Counted from the first letter of the stretch, positions 23,655-35,419 are shown. The stretch is 64,000 nt of DNA from Rostrohypoxylon terebratum (GCA_022497145.1 MU385857.1:806001-870000), one strand, 5' to 3'. Numbers and translations are program-made. Notes: generated by a model from the sequence alone, not told the origin.

Positions 23655-26088
23655 TCAAACATCCCGTTCAGCCCAGCTTTGAATCATGCCCTCAGGGGTT
23701 GCGTCGTAATGCTTCAAGGTGACCTTGCCGGTTGCTTCGTCCAAGTACGTGTTAGCCTGGACAAATACCTTCCGAGGCTGCTTGTTCCGCAGGACCTCGT
23801 CTCTAACCTTCTTTCCCCAGTATTCCGGGTCAACGTCCGTCATGTGAGCGTAGAACTTCGTTCCATTCTCTACATCGGCTGTTGATTTGAAAATGTGTAG
23901 CTTCTGGAGATAGTCTCCCACCGCCTTCCGACCTGCTGTAAGGATCTTTGACCGATCTAGGCTGATCTTAAGGTCGGCCAGGTTATCTCCTTTATAGTCA
24001 AGTTTACAGAAGTCATCGCCAGCTTCTAGGAAACACTTGAGAATGGAAAATCGGGCTTGCGAATGGGCTTGGCCCCACTTTCTGCTCTTCGGATCCCACA
24101 TCTCCAGCGATGTAAGACCAGCTCGGGCCATAGAGAGGTATGAGGCGTAGAGTACATCTCCTGCTTCGCCATCTATATCAACTGAACCGTCACCAAAACC
24201 GAAGATCTTCAAAACGGGGAATTCACAGCTTAGGTACATGGCAACAAGCTCGGCGCGACACTCTTCGTAGGAACCAGCCCAGCTCCCAAAAACGGAACCC
24301 CAGGTCTGACCAGGCTTATACCACGTAGTGATGGGTTTGCTAGTTAAGGGAGATACAGGTGGGTTCTCTTTGTCAAAGTTGAACTTGCCTGGTGATATCT
24401 CTTGTAGCAATTTGCCGCAGCCGTGACCCGTGAGTTCATGTAACCCTACTTGAACCTCAAAAGCGCCGTCCCGGTAACGTTTGTAGACTTCAAGGTCCTT
24501 TTCGGCAATGAATGGGATCTTCTCATTCGGCGATTTAGCACTCAGTACGTTTCCGAGAGACACGTTTTTGAAGCCTTCAGTTTGTCTGATGTCATCGTAG
24601 TTGGGGATATTGATACCAACGGGTATGCCCGAACCAGCAAATGTTAATACTTCAAGTGACGTGAAGTCCGGCGACAAGAATTTGTCTTTTTCGAAGTCAT
24701 TACCCCAAGGTAGATGGGGAATTAACGTCGGAGCGGCATCAACCAGGGAACTAAAGGCTCGTGTTCGTTCGAGGTTTACAACAGCAGCGAAACCTTCCCA
24801 TTCGGCTCGAATACCAGCGGGATCACGGTAGGTCTCTATAAATCCAACATTGCATTCCACCATGGGACCTATGTCGCGGATCCAGAATCGCTGACTATCC
24901 TTGAAGGCCAGCAGCGAACCTTCCTCAAAGGACTTGGCGTATGCGTTGTTCATTTTCCGCTGGTTTTCATTGTCTGCATTTTCGGCGGCCTTCTTGATGC
25001 TAGCTGTTGCACCAGCTAACTCCTTAGAGTGATCACCATAAACCAGGGTGATGGTTTTCCCTGCCAAGTCACCGTCCTCAATTTTGAAGGTAGTCTCTTT
25101 ACCAATATCACCGCCTTCTGCAGGAACCGTAGTGTTTGCGGAGGCAATCCAAATTTCAAACCCATCTTTCTTCTTGGCAACACGGGTATTCTCTGGAAGC
25201 AATCCTTTCTTCTCCATCCACGCCGAAATAGCATCTATTTCTACCTTGGTGATGTCAGGAGAGCCTGGATAATAGGTGGTCATGTGGCCCTGTCCCGGGT
25301 AGCCGAGATGCAGCAATGCAGGCCTGTCTGTAGAAAATATCGCTCCGGAAGTGGTATCGTAGAATTTCTGGGCTTCAGGGGATGTTGCCGCAAGCGCCGC
25401 AAAGGCTGATTCGGGACCTCGCGGAATGAACTTGGCGTCACCAAAGCTCTTGTAATTGCCAACATTTCCTAAGAATTGTGCGGCATATTGCAAGAAATAT
25501 CCCAGCTCTTCGTCAGATATGCCTGCCTTGGCCTGCAACGCTTTCCAATCACCGCCACTGCTTTTATGAAGAGCAAGTATGAAGTCGAACTGTACACGGA
25601 TAAGTATATATAATGAGATTATACTGCAGATCTGCTAATTCACTTACTATTGGCTCAGATTCAGGTGAGATCTGTCTCGCCACGATCCTACTGCCATGGA
25701 ACGAGGCTCTATAATCGATTGTTAGTGTCTGACGTGATTTTTTACCTCGAGTACGATTATAAATGAAATATAGTAAATACCTGCTTATGAAATGAGCATA
25801 TCTCTTCTGTTTTTCGGACAAAGCATCGAAATGTTTTTCAATTTCAAGCCTGACGACGCTCGGAGGCGCATCAGCGAGATACTGCTTCAATTCTTGGGCA
25901 TCCATTTTGGAAGAGAAGGCTCGGAACGTGACTCGATCGGGCGAACAGTTTAAAGATTTCCAAAAACTAGACGAATTAGTGTGTCTTGAAGAGAACCTTG
26001 AGAGCGAGGTAGGGACCAGCTGATTTGAATGTGTTGATGCTCGAGATATCGTAGGGAAACCTCTAGCCAAGGAAGAGAATAAGGTCAT
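23655..26088 (-). CDS. dpp3: Dipeptidyl peptidase III (M49 metallopeptidase)
   Basis: Three exons on the minus strand: 25781-26088, 25648-25708 and 23655-25589. From the ATG at 26088 it gives 767 residues; from the ATG at 25905 (MDAQELKQYL) 706, the usual size of the cytosolic enzyme. DPP III removes N-terminal dipeptides from oligopeptides. The zinc motif HELTGHGCGKLL (HExxGH) and the second motif EECRAELVAMYLS (EECRAE), both hallmarks of M49, are intact. The extra 61 residues of the long form are rich in Ser, Arg and Thr and nearly free of acidic residues, like a mitochondrial presequence. The short introns of 72 and 58 nt join FISR to ASFHGSRIVARQ and SEPI to FDFILALHK. Which start is used is not decided by the sequence. 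Confidence 0.93.
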
Positions 26089-27997
26089 TTGAAGCTTTTG
26101 AGACGAGGGGACGACACCTTCTTAAGAATGGTGAATGGTGAATGCAAGCTCTAGTCCTAGGCAGCTTCCCCTTCCCCGTAACCTGCGCAGCTGCGTAGGT
26201 ACCTAAAATTACTAGGTAGTCACAGACTCACAGTATCTGCCGTTGCCGACTGGTAGCTGCAGTTTTACCTCTGTTTCTGCAGGCAGGTCCAATCATCAAC
26301 TGGAAGCCCTGGAGAATGGCCTGTTTACCATTCAGAAGGGCATCAGAAAGTGCCTCATGTATCAATAGGATCGTGATACACTATCTTCATTAACCAATCA
26401 GAAACTGGGAGATGCATAGGGCATTTTTTCTGACGCCCCAGCGCCCTGCTGAAGCCTGATATTATAATTTCCCCGCACTCCCACTTCTCCCACTATGCGC
26501 CACACCTGTAGGTCCATTAGCCACACTGCCACATAATAGAAGGGCGTCAGAAAAAGTGCTCCATATATTCTTCTGCCACAGACAGCGTAACATTTGGTAT
26601 CCATGTCACACCTTCCAACATCTAAAATTCTAAATAGCTCAATAGGGTGTGTGCAACGAGCTAGGTCATAGGTTGCCGGTTGCCTTCCTTGAATGTACGT
26701 GCAAAAGCCAACCGCCCGAGTTAGGAGGATAAACTTCCATTTGCTATTTTTGTCCCGTTCTTGCCTAGGCAGTTAGAGCAGTTATTAATGTTCCTGCAAA
26801 AACGAAGATATTGGATGCTAGTTAGTCTTAGAGGTTAGGTAATCACAATATATCCGACCCAGGAACCGGACATTCTTTGCCAAAATCGTTGATTTATGAC
26901 GATATGCCAGATCTAGTCGTGCACTCACCGAATAGGTAGATTATATTGCACAAGTAAGTATCTCCCGTAGACCCTGAAGAACATGTGTTCAAACTTCAAG
27001 TTGACTTTACTGAAATCACTGTTCAGCCCTTGAGCGAATTACGGCCATGAGCATAACCTTCTGTTCTTTAATATGTTCAGTGTAATCGACAGAGTTGGAA
27101 CTAAGGTCGAATACCTTCTTCCCGCGAATAAAGAAAAAGAATATTGGTATTAGATGCTTACGAAATACGAAGCGTAGATTTAGTATTGAGAGTCTACAAT
27201 GTACCTAGTAACTAGTTAGAACCTGTAAGAAATGAAATACTCTGAAGTTGGGAATCGATTGACTTAATAGGTGAATTACCCACCATATAAAATGTGTGAG
27301 GCAATGGGAGGGATATTTGCTTGGTTACAAGGTAAGATATGGTCTGACCATTGGGTACATACCTAGTAGTAGCACAGCGTTAGCTTATATCGCGAACTAC
27401 TCGCTGCTGTATCCTATCATACTGTATCCTGTTCTGCGTGATGGATGCGGGCAAGGCTTGACTCTGTTACGTCGTACACCGGAATGAATCTTAACCCAGT
27501 AAAACGAACCTCATGACCTTTACCTGCATGCTATAATTCCCTGGCTTTTAAGGCTTCACATTCCTCAATACCCGGTTGAGCCGAATATCACTTCTTACGG
27601 CAAAGATTCATGAATGTTGCCGAGTGTCCCCTCTGTCTCACACCGTTTCACGTTAAATCTGGCGATGACTCTTGCATTCATGGAAACATCGGTTCTCCAA
27701 AAGCAAGTAACACTTGACGATGGGTGGGTATAGGATCGGACATATTATAGGACCGGACATATTCCTGTTTATCTTGCCGTCTCGCGGAAACCTTGAAGCT
27801 ATTCTAGGTAATCGGGGGACTCTTCTGTCATATGCAGCCTGCAGATGCGATGTATGAAGAATCATGCAGATGTGATCTTGGCGCAACCCGGCGCTTTCAC
27901 CTTGGTATTCAACTGAGGCACTTGATCAAAACAGGAGTATAACGGCGCATGATTGGCGAGAGGGGTGCCATTGAGCGGTGAAGGCACTGAAGGGTAG
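26089..27997. other. Gene-poor region, left part
   Basis: 1.9 kb with only short, unsupported ORFs. It carries TAGGTACC-type motifs near 26190-26215 and a small inverted-repeat family at 26338-26559. The left edge should contain the dpp3 promoter. Otherwise nothing is recognised. Confidence 0.55.
26421..26559. repeat. Short inverted repeat, 18-bp arms, 103-bp loop
   Basis: The arm GCATTTTTTCTGACGCCC at 26421-26438 is matched by its near-perfect reverse complement GGGCGTCAGAAAAAGTGC at 26542-26559 (17 of 18). A third, more diverged copy, GGGCATCAGAAAGTGC, lies at 26338-26353 in the same orientation as the right arm. This may be the remains of a small non-autonomous transposon or a repeat-induced structure. 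No coding potential is seen between the arms. Confidence 0.65.
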
Positions 27998-27999
27998 TA

Positions 28000-28368
28000 C
28001 CGCCTTTTCTCGAATATTTGACCGAATAAAAGTCCCGCTTTTTTCCACGCTAAACCATTTTCAAGGATCCGTTACTAGGATGGTATCAACGACGCACAGC
28101 TTTCTTTATTTTTTAGTGACCTTAAATAATTAATAAAAAAATAGTACAAACATAAAAAGTATAGAGAGTTTTACTATATATAAAATAGAATTTTCTGGAT
28201 TTTTTAAAATATATCGAAATTTACGGCCATTAAAAACGTCGAAAATTTCTCCATTTTGATAGAAAAACTGCCAGAGCCTCAGGCTGAATAAGGTATAGTG
28301 TCATAGGATTGGGCCTAGCGTGGAAAGAAGTGGGGCTTTTATTCGGTCAAATATTCGAGAAAAGGCGG
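28000..28368. mobile_element. MITE-like element, about 54-bp terminal inverted repeats, TA flanks
   Basis: The left end starts CCGCCTTTTCTCGAATATTT and the right end is its reverse complement. The first 33 bases of each end are identical, and the similarity extends to about 54 bases with three mismatches (inner limit CACGCTA). Both ends are bordered by TA (27998-27999 and 28369-28370), as expected for a Tc1/mariner/pogo-type insertion. The 369-bp element is strongly AT-rich inside (about 28090-28260) and has no ORF of note, so it must have been moved by another element's transposase. The structure is seen directly; the superfamily is inferred from the TA duplication only. Confidence 0.85.
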
Positions 28369-28370
28369 TA

Positions 28371-30684
28371 CGTAACTCACATAACTCAGCTCCTACCGCT
28401 CGCCCCGTCTTCCCCGGGTCCACTAATGCCGATAGCATCACCCTGTAATAAATGTGGGTGATCGTGAAAAGAAAGCGGATTGGGGACAATTTCTGTGGGT
28501 ATTCAAGAGTGGGTTCACCGGAACCAATACCCGAACGGAGAGCAGATGAGTTCGACATGCAGTTACCAATACGAACGCCTAATGATTGTTAGTGTCAGTA
28601 TCAGTATCGAAATGTAATTTAACAGCTCGATGATACTACCCATCTATGTAGGTACGCATGAGAAGGAAATAGCTGGTAAAGGCACTAAGTATTAATACTG
28701 TATGTATTATAGGTAGTTAGTTTTATCTCCAGCTAGGTAGGTACCTGGTAGGTATTGTATGTACAAAACCTGGCTACCTCCTGATACGAAACGGGTGTTA
28801 TGACAACCTTGGAAGCCTATTAACAGTCAGTCGTTGTTGCACAAACCATCCATGCGCACATCAGGTAGCTATCTATAATGTTGCGGTGGCTTTTATAGTA
28901 TATACCACATGGTGCCCAGGTAGTGTGACAAGAAAAAGCACCTATCAAATTGAAGGTATTGTCTAATCGTATGCGGGTAGGTAATATATTGCGGCAGGAA
29001 TATATTTGTGTCTCTCACTCCGTTGCCAGACTTCCTTTTGATTTGCGCCCTCTGGCTGCGAACATGGCGTTTTTCTGTAACAGGCCAAAATGTAGGCACT
29101 AGAATGGCGTCAAAGACCCGGTCCAATGCGATGGCGTTTCCTGGGTCTTGCCCTGTCTGGATTCGGGATTTTGATAGGGCAATAATTTTCGTGGCCAATT
29201 TGTCGCTGGCTTTAACGACCACAAAGAATCGCCTCCTTCTGAGATACCTACCGATCTAGGCAAGGGTAATCGCGTCCATGCAATGATGTATAGTGTTCGA
29301 AAAAGTACCGGTATACAGTCATGATTGATCATATGTGTCGCTTCAAGCTCGCTTCAAGCGGCTGTTGGTAGATATGTGATATTATGTTGAGGATTGAGAG
29401 AACACCGCCATCAGGTACCGTCGAAGAAGGAAGAGATCAGCTGACGACCCATAGATTTTGTCCGTCCTTGTCCAAACCACGTTTTCCCTCCACACTTTAC
29501 TATTCTCACATTAGGGCGGAATTGGCGTGTCGGTTAGCTCAGGCTTCGATGCTTTTGTTCGATAAAACTTCCATCTGGCATCAGCCTAAGAAAATGAAGA
29601 AAAGAAAAGAAAACAGACTGAAATTAAATTTATCAAGTGCGTGTGTAACTGCGTTATGTACCCACCCCCACGTTACATGTCTTGTACCTATGTCCTGTAT
29701 GTAGTCTGACTTATAATATGTACATTCCCGTGGTGGTACAGTGTACAATCGAACGCCTTTGCACCGAGATGGGAAGTACTTGACCAGGAACCTTAGAGAC
29801 TCGGTATTAAGGCCCCGAATAGTTGACTAGTGCGATACTTGGTGATTAGGAAGAAAGCAGACGGTGAGTTGACGAATGAGAAAATAAGAAAAGAAAAGAA
29901 AATATCTAATCGGAGAAAAATTAAAAAAGGAGAAATTAATAACGAAGGGGTTCCAAAACGAGTAATCGGGGAATTTTACCTAAGTGGGAGAAGGAGAGAA
30001 GCAGAAAGGGGAATTTTACTTTTTTCTTAGTTTCTTAGTGGCTTTTGCTTGGGTATCGGTGTGTCGTCAACTCCTTCCCCAAATCTTATTCCCCCAAACC
30101 GGCTCCGAAAGGCAAAAGCAAAAAAAGGTACTCTGTACTCTGTACATGTATTGTTTTTTTTTTCAAACGCTCCAGGTTTTCTTGTCATCCCCCCTCACCC
30201 CCCCCCCCCCGTCCCCTCGAAAGCTCAAGTCTCAAATTACAACTACCTTCCCAGAGTTCAGCCTGATATCAAAAATTATCTCAACAATGGCAGCTCAGCC
30301 TGCTCAGTGTGTTTCATCAGCTACCAAAAACAGCTTAAACCCGTTCACGGCTGTTGTGTATATATGAAGTATTCGAGATTGTTGGCTCCTATCAAGTGGT
30401 TATTTTTCTCAGCTTCCTTCTTCACCATTCACCATCCGCCTTTACATTCCGTGTGGACAGTATGGGCCAACTCTGGTTCTAGCCACACATATCCGCATCG
30501 TGAGTTGGGTAACCTCGCAAGAAGCCACACATTTTCCCGATCCTTCGACGATAGACTTGCGTCTACGGCTCTCGAGTGAAGTCTACGAATTCGTCGATTA
30601 TGGATCGTGGGTAACTTCGATGCTTATTCTGGCATGCAGGTAAATACGATGATGTAGTAGATCATCGAGAACGAACAACGGACA
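28371..30684. other. Gene-poor region, middle part
   Basis: 2.3 kb without a supported gene. Repeated TAGGTAGGTACC-type motifs lie at 28650-28770. At 29875-29960 there is an A-rich, purine-biased stretch. A run of 13 C residues sits at 30198-30210 in a CT-rich, promoter-like stretch. It is followed by ATG 30286 in good context (CAACAATGG), but that ORF stops after 26 codons. A 55-codon open stretch follows near 30488-30652 without a start. Confidence 0.5.
30198..30210. repeat. Poly-C tract (13 C)
   Basis: A run of 13 C residues inside a CT-rich stretch (about 30160-30225), upstream of a well-placed ATG at 30286. Such pyrimidine tracts are common in fungal core promoters. Confidence 0.7.
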
Positions 30685-30960
30685 ATGCCTAGAACAATGA
30701 CAGTCCGGTCTAGTGGATGCCGTTTACTTTTGTTGGTTTGCCTTACATTCACCTCCCTACATCCAAACTCGGCCCTATTCATCAGTTCTTGCGTTGACGA
30801 TGTTGCTCCCCCACCCGAGGACTATTTTATTATTTCAATGGAGAATGTGACGAGATGCCATGGATGTCAGAGTAGACTATGGGATACTATGGGCTATGGG
30901 CTGTATGAGATACGTCTAGACTCTAGGTACTTACATAGTAGAGCTTCCCTAAGTGACTAA
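30685..30960 (+). CDS. Doubtful small secreted protein candidate
   Basis: A 91-codon ORF with ATG at 30685. The N terminus has a few basic residues, then a hydrophobic run CRLLLLVCLTFTSLHPNSA that could be a signal peptide. The rest is short and includes several Cys (SSCVDD, TRCHGCQ). It stands alone in the gene-poor block, and its last codons run through TAGGTACTTAC-type repeat sequence, which weakens the case. No family is recognised. It could equally be a chance ORF. Confidence 0.2.
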   Translation: MPRTMTVRSSGCRLLLLVCLTFTSLHPNSALFISSCVDDVAPPPEDYFIISMENVTRCHGCQSRLWDTMGYGLYEIRLDSRYLHSRASLSD

Positions 30961-31754
30961 GTCAGACCGTCTACTACGTATGTATGTACCTCTTAGCCCC
31001 TTTACCCGCATCCTAAAGCACCCCTCCCTCCCTGACGTCGAGCAAGTCTGGAGCCCCAAAGAGGTCTGAGCTTCTGTGTTTGATTGGTTCGTCGTCATCA
31101 GGAATTGCCTTCTTTGACGTTCTCTCGAACTTCTTTTAGCGTCTAGCCCAAACTAATCCCTGATCCCGCCCGCCTCGGAGATATCAGGTACTAGGTGGAC
31201 AAGGTACTACTACTAGGTAGGTAGGCTTTTTCTCGCTGGATTTTTCTATTTTTTTTTTTCTTTCCCTGCCTATCCCAGCCCGTCGTCGGCACTGTGGGTG
31301 TGGTACAGCCTACATTTTTTAGGTACTTCGTCATTCCACGTCGTGTAAGTACGAAACCTCCCAGCTACCGAGCTGCTGACGCCCACTTATAAAACCATTG
31401 CTTCGCCGGCGCTCCTGATGGTCCACATTCTACCTCCCCTAGTTCTATCATAATAATGCGCTGCTTTAATTACCCCCGATTTCCTCTAATCTGATTCTTC
31501 ATCTCTTCATCCTTCGAAGCATATAGTCAAGCTTGCTTCTTCCTGTTCCCTTCAACATCCAGTTGGTCATTGTTCGTGCACGTTGAAAGTTCCTATATAC
31601 AGTGCACCCCTTAGCTTGGACTGTCTAAGTGGTGACTAACATTGGACGTGCTCTTTATTCCCATCTTTTGCGGCTCTCGTCACTGGACAGTGGACGATTC
31701 TAGCTGTGAATCACCGTCTATTCTCACAACGATCAACAATTCAAGTTTGTGGTC
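30961..31754. promoter_or_regulatory. Upstream region of the gluconokinase gene
   Basis: 794 bp. It contains TAGGTAGGTAGG near 31190-31230, a T-run at 31248-31262, a CTTATAAAA box at 31387-31395, and a CT-rich leader (31480-31600) before the ATG at 31755. The TATA-like box is seen in the sequence; its use is inferred. Confidence 0.45.
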
Positions 31755-32534
31755 ATGTTAACAACCTATGACAACCCCGTCGCAGTGAACGGCAACCACC
31801 CATCTGCAGCTAGCATGGCTGCGACGATGAACACAATGGTGTCGAATTCAAAACCTATCAATGCTACCGTTGTACCGGTAACGTCGAATAACTCTATCGC
31901 GAAGGTCAATGGCCACTCTGCGCCCAAGTACCACCACATTTGGCTAGTTACTGGCCCCGCCGGTTGTGGGAAGACTACTGTTGCTAAGCACTTATCATCG
32001 GCTCTCAACTTACCTTACATTGAGGGTGACGAGGTAAGCTTTAAATTCATACTCCAATCCGGCGTTTGCGCAAGCCGCTAATTCGCATTTAAGTTTCATC
32101 CAAAGGCAAACATTGAGAAGATGGGAAATGGCATACCTTTGACAGATGCCGATCGATGGGACTGGCTCACAGTATTACGAGAGGAATCGCTCAGACAACT
32201 TGCATCCGGCGCCGAAGGGGTCGTACTCACATGCTCCGCTCTTAAGCGCAAGTACCGAGATGTCATTAGAGTCGCTCCGTATTATTCGCACGACGTCGTA
32301 CTTCATTTCATCTACCTTCACGCCCCCGAAGACGTCCTTCTTGAGCGTGTTGGACTAAGACAGGGCCACTACATGGGAGCCAACATGGTACACAGTCAAT
32401 TCTCGATCCTGGAACCACCAACAGCAGAGGAGACGGACGTGATCAGTATTGATGTTAGCGGACCAATAGATGGGATCCTGAGAGAAGCCCTAGACGAGGT
32501 ACTCAAAAAGATCGACGAAACTGCCTCAAGCTAG
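31755..32534 (+). CDS. Gluconokinase (gluconate kinase)
   Basis: Two exons, 31755-32033 and 32094-32534, give 239 residues. Gluconokinase phosphorylates D-gluconate to 6-phosphogluconate, feeding the pentose phosphate pathway. After a low-complexity Asn/Ser/Thr-rich N terminus of about 58 residues come the P-loop LVTGPAGCGKTTVAKHL, then LNLPYIEGDE/FHPKANIEKM across the intron (the substrate-site signature of the family), GIPLTDADRWDWL, VVLTCSALKRKYRDVIR and the C-terminal GHYMGANMVHSQFSILE. The 60-nt intron is GTAAGC...TTTAAG. The ATG at 31755 is used because the ORF's earlier start codon is GTG. The N-terminal extension is longer than in bacterial GntK and has no evident targeting signal. 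Confidence 0.92.
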
Positions 32535-33865
32535 CATAGCTAGCCGGACGATAACATGGCAAGGGATGAAATGACATGGGGGGAATCACGGAATAGTAGG
32601 CGCAATAAACGGGAGAGATATCAAAGGGATTAGCGTTTTCCCCATCACATGAATTCAGGAGTTGGTCTTGTCATTCACTTTGGCGCAAGCATAGACACGT
32701 CGGGATGATTGCATTACGCAAGTAGCGTGAGCTGCTCTGCATGGGAGTTTTGGGAATATATCTCATTGGTTCAATGTTTATAGACAACAATACCAGATGA
32801 ATTATACATTCCATCCTGGGCGACCGTGGGATTCGCCGAAGTGCGTATAGGTGACTCTATCTAGTGAGCGAAAGCTACCTCATACCGCAGTTAAATCCAG
32901 CGAGGTAGTGATGACGACAAGGGCCATCCCCTCTGCTGTCCACATATTTAACGTTACGCGGCACGTACATACTGCGTACACAGCGAGACACGAGCAGTTA
33001 CCCGTTTTGTTCCGTGGGATCATCCTTGCATTGCACCCAAGATCCGCCAGATGCAGCCGGGGGGGGCATACATAGGGCGGGCAGATAGCCATCCGAGAGA
33101 CAGCCACTGGGACGAACCCCATGACTTCAGACTGCATGCCGGATCAGACGGGAATACACAGGTAGACAAGAAAGAGAAGAAATGGATAAGAAAAGACGAT
33201 CCCCATTTATTAGTAAGGTGTCTTAAGAAGGTACCTACGTAAGCTACAGCCGTTGGGAGATGGGTGATGGGCTTAGCACCGTTACCACATCCAGCCTCGT
33301 GCATCGCGCACCGCATTTCGTACGTGGCTGTCCCGTCTCGCTTCACGCGCGTGATCTTCAGGGAGAAAAAAAAGCAAAGAGGTGGGAAAAGGAAAAAAAC
33401 AAATTAAGGACAATCTTGCGAACGGTCCGCTTACCATCCGTGAACGGGTTTCTCATTCGACGGACTCGGCGAGGATTTAATGCGGAGAAGAGCAGGCAAC
33501 GCGAGACGCCACGATGTTTGTGCACTGGTCATGCAAGTACCACCCGTCAACTTGCTTATACGCATGACGGACTGCATGCGCTCAGCACTAAAAGCCTTGG
33601 AGGTACCGCAGAAGAGCCGTATGGAGGTAATAGTATATGCTATGCTTTGCCTATGCTATCATTGCTAGCCTTGCGACTGTGCGGTACTATATATGACATA
33701 TCATTTCTTCCAAATCGAATCACTTATCCTCGCACTCTCCTCCGTATGCAAAGCCGGTGCGTGTTACGTAGGTGGCGTTTTTTGTCCTTTCTCTTCCAAC
33801 CGGGGTCTAAGTAGGTATGTATCTTGGGCATCAAGGAAACGGCAGGAGGGGAAAAGGAGGTGAGA
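32535..33865. other. Intergenic between convergent gluconokinase and BCKDH-E2 genes
   Basis: 1.3 kb. The largest ORF, 33260-33814 on the plus strand, is Arg/Ser-rich, matches no family I know, and is treated as chance. No repeats or RNA genes are recognised. Confidence 0.5.
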
Positions 33866-35419
33866 TTATCGCAGGTGTAGAATCATAACGTCTGGATCCT
33901 CAACAATCTTGCGCACGACCTCGGCGGCGCGAGCCATGGTTGCGCCGTCCACGACACGGTGATCGGCGCACCAGCTGAAGTTGCAGACGCGCTTCTTAAC
34001 GACATTGTCCTTATCGTCGAAGGCTGGGATGGTACGCATGCGCCCGATGCCTAGGATGGCCACCTCCTTTTCGACAATAACCGGCGAGACATACGTCCCT
34101 CCAACGTTGCCTATGTTGGAGACGGTTATCGTACCGCCGCTCAGATCCTGCGGAGACAGTTTTCCGGCCGAGGCCTGTGATTGTAAGCGGAATAGCTCTG
34201 CAGCTATAGAAAGCACACTTTTCGCTGCTACATTCTTGATAACGGGTACCAATAGCCCCGAGGGTGTATCCATGGCGACACCGATGTTGTGTTGGCTGCG
34301 GTGAACGAGCGTTGGTTTGGAGGTCTCGGAATCTACGTCAACACGCGCATTCAGTATGGGATATTGATGCAAAGCCATGGAGACGCCTTTTATTATAAAA
34401 GGTAGGTAAGTTAACTTTGATATTTCGCCGTCTCTCGCCGACTGCGAGACGACCTTATTAAGCCGGCTCCTCAACTCATATAATTGAGAGAAATCGACTT
34501 CGTCGGCGTAGAGGAAATGCGGTATCGTTAAGGACCGAGTCATAGTTTTGAACATTTGGAGTTGCGTGTTAGTGAGCTTCACTGTAGTTTCGGTTTGCTT
34601 CAGGTTATCTGTGTCTGACGATATGCTGGGGAATGGACTTCTCGGTTCCGCGGGCTGGGTGGGGTTGTTTCTCTTTTCGATAAATTTCAAAATATCCTCC
34701 TTCATAACTCTGCCATCTCTACCTGTTCCTTCAATATCATTTATGTCGACATTAAATTGCTTGGCCAAAAATCGAACTGCTGGAACGGCTGCAGCTTTAC
34801 TGTTATTCTTTCTCGCCGGGGACGGCTGGAATCCTGATTCCTTCACAGAGGATTCGGTGGCTCTGTTTGTAGAGTCTTGAGATTGCGGAGGTCGACTTAA
34901 TGAATCCCTATTCAAAGGTTCGGATACACCTTCTCTCGCGGGCTCGGGAGCGGTAAGGGTGTCTAATGCTTCTTGGCTTGCGCCTCCTTGTATGTCGATA
35001 TCTACGAACGGCTTGCCTACTTTTGCCATTTCACCAGCCTCATAATACAATTTCTTCACAACCCCGGAGAATCGGCTTGTAATTTCGACGGAAGCTTTAT
35101 CGCTCTGGACTTCGCATAAGGGCGAAAACTCCTCGACTCGGGCACCAGTCTCGACGAACCATTGTATTATTTCACATTCCACGATACCTACATATCAATT
35201 AGAGATGAGACAAAGAGGATTGAGAGTATATGAAACTCAAAATAGGTATTTACCTTCGCCAATGTCAGCAAGTAGAACTGGTTTCACCACCTGAAGATTC
35301 CTCGTCGAATGGAAACCTCTTATCAGAACAGCACGGACTTGGGATTCGGCGGTATGGTTCAGAATTCGGCCGAGTCGCCATTGTCGTTGAAAGACGCGAG
35401 AACAACGCTGTAGAAACAT
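33866..35419 (-). CDS. Branched-chain 2-oxo acid dehydrogenase E2 (lipoamide acyltransferase), mitochondrial
   Basis: Two exons on the minus strand, 35254-35419 and 33866-35187, give 495 residues. It is the acyltransferase core of the branched-chain alpha-keto acid dehydrogenase complex in the mitochondrial matrix, used in Leu/Ile/Val breakdown. The order is: a presequence (MFLQRCSRVFQRQWRLGRIL, ending near RGFHSTRN); a lipoyl domain with the lipoylated Lys at about residue 86 in EVQSDKASVEI; a flexible linker; the peripheral-subunit-binding domain (PAVRFLAKQFNVDINDIEGT, then GRDGRVMKEDIL); and the catalytic domain ending with WCADHRVVDGATMAR, whose His and Asp are the expected catalytic residues. 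The 66-nt intron splits GEG/IVECEI in the lipoyl domain. The lipoyl motif fits BCKDH better than pyruvate dehydrogenase E2. The gene is head-to-head with atp10. Confidence 0.92.

Noticed and set aside
33260..33814. 184-codon plus-strand ORF
   Set aside because: Arg/Ser-rich, with no domain, signal peptide or conserved-looking block; it lies in a convergent 3' flank. Treated as chance.
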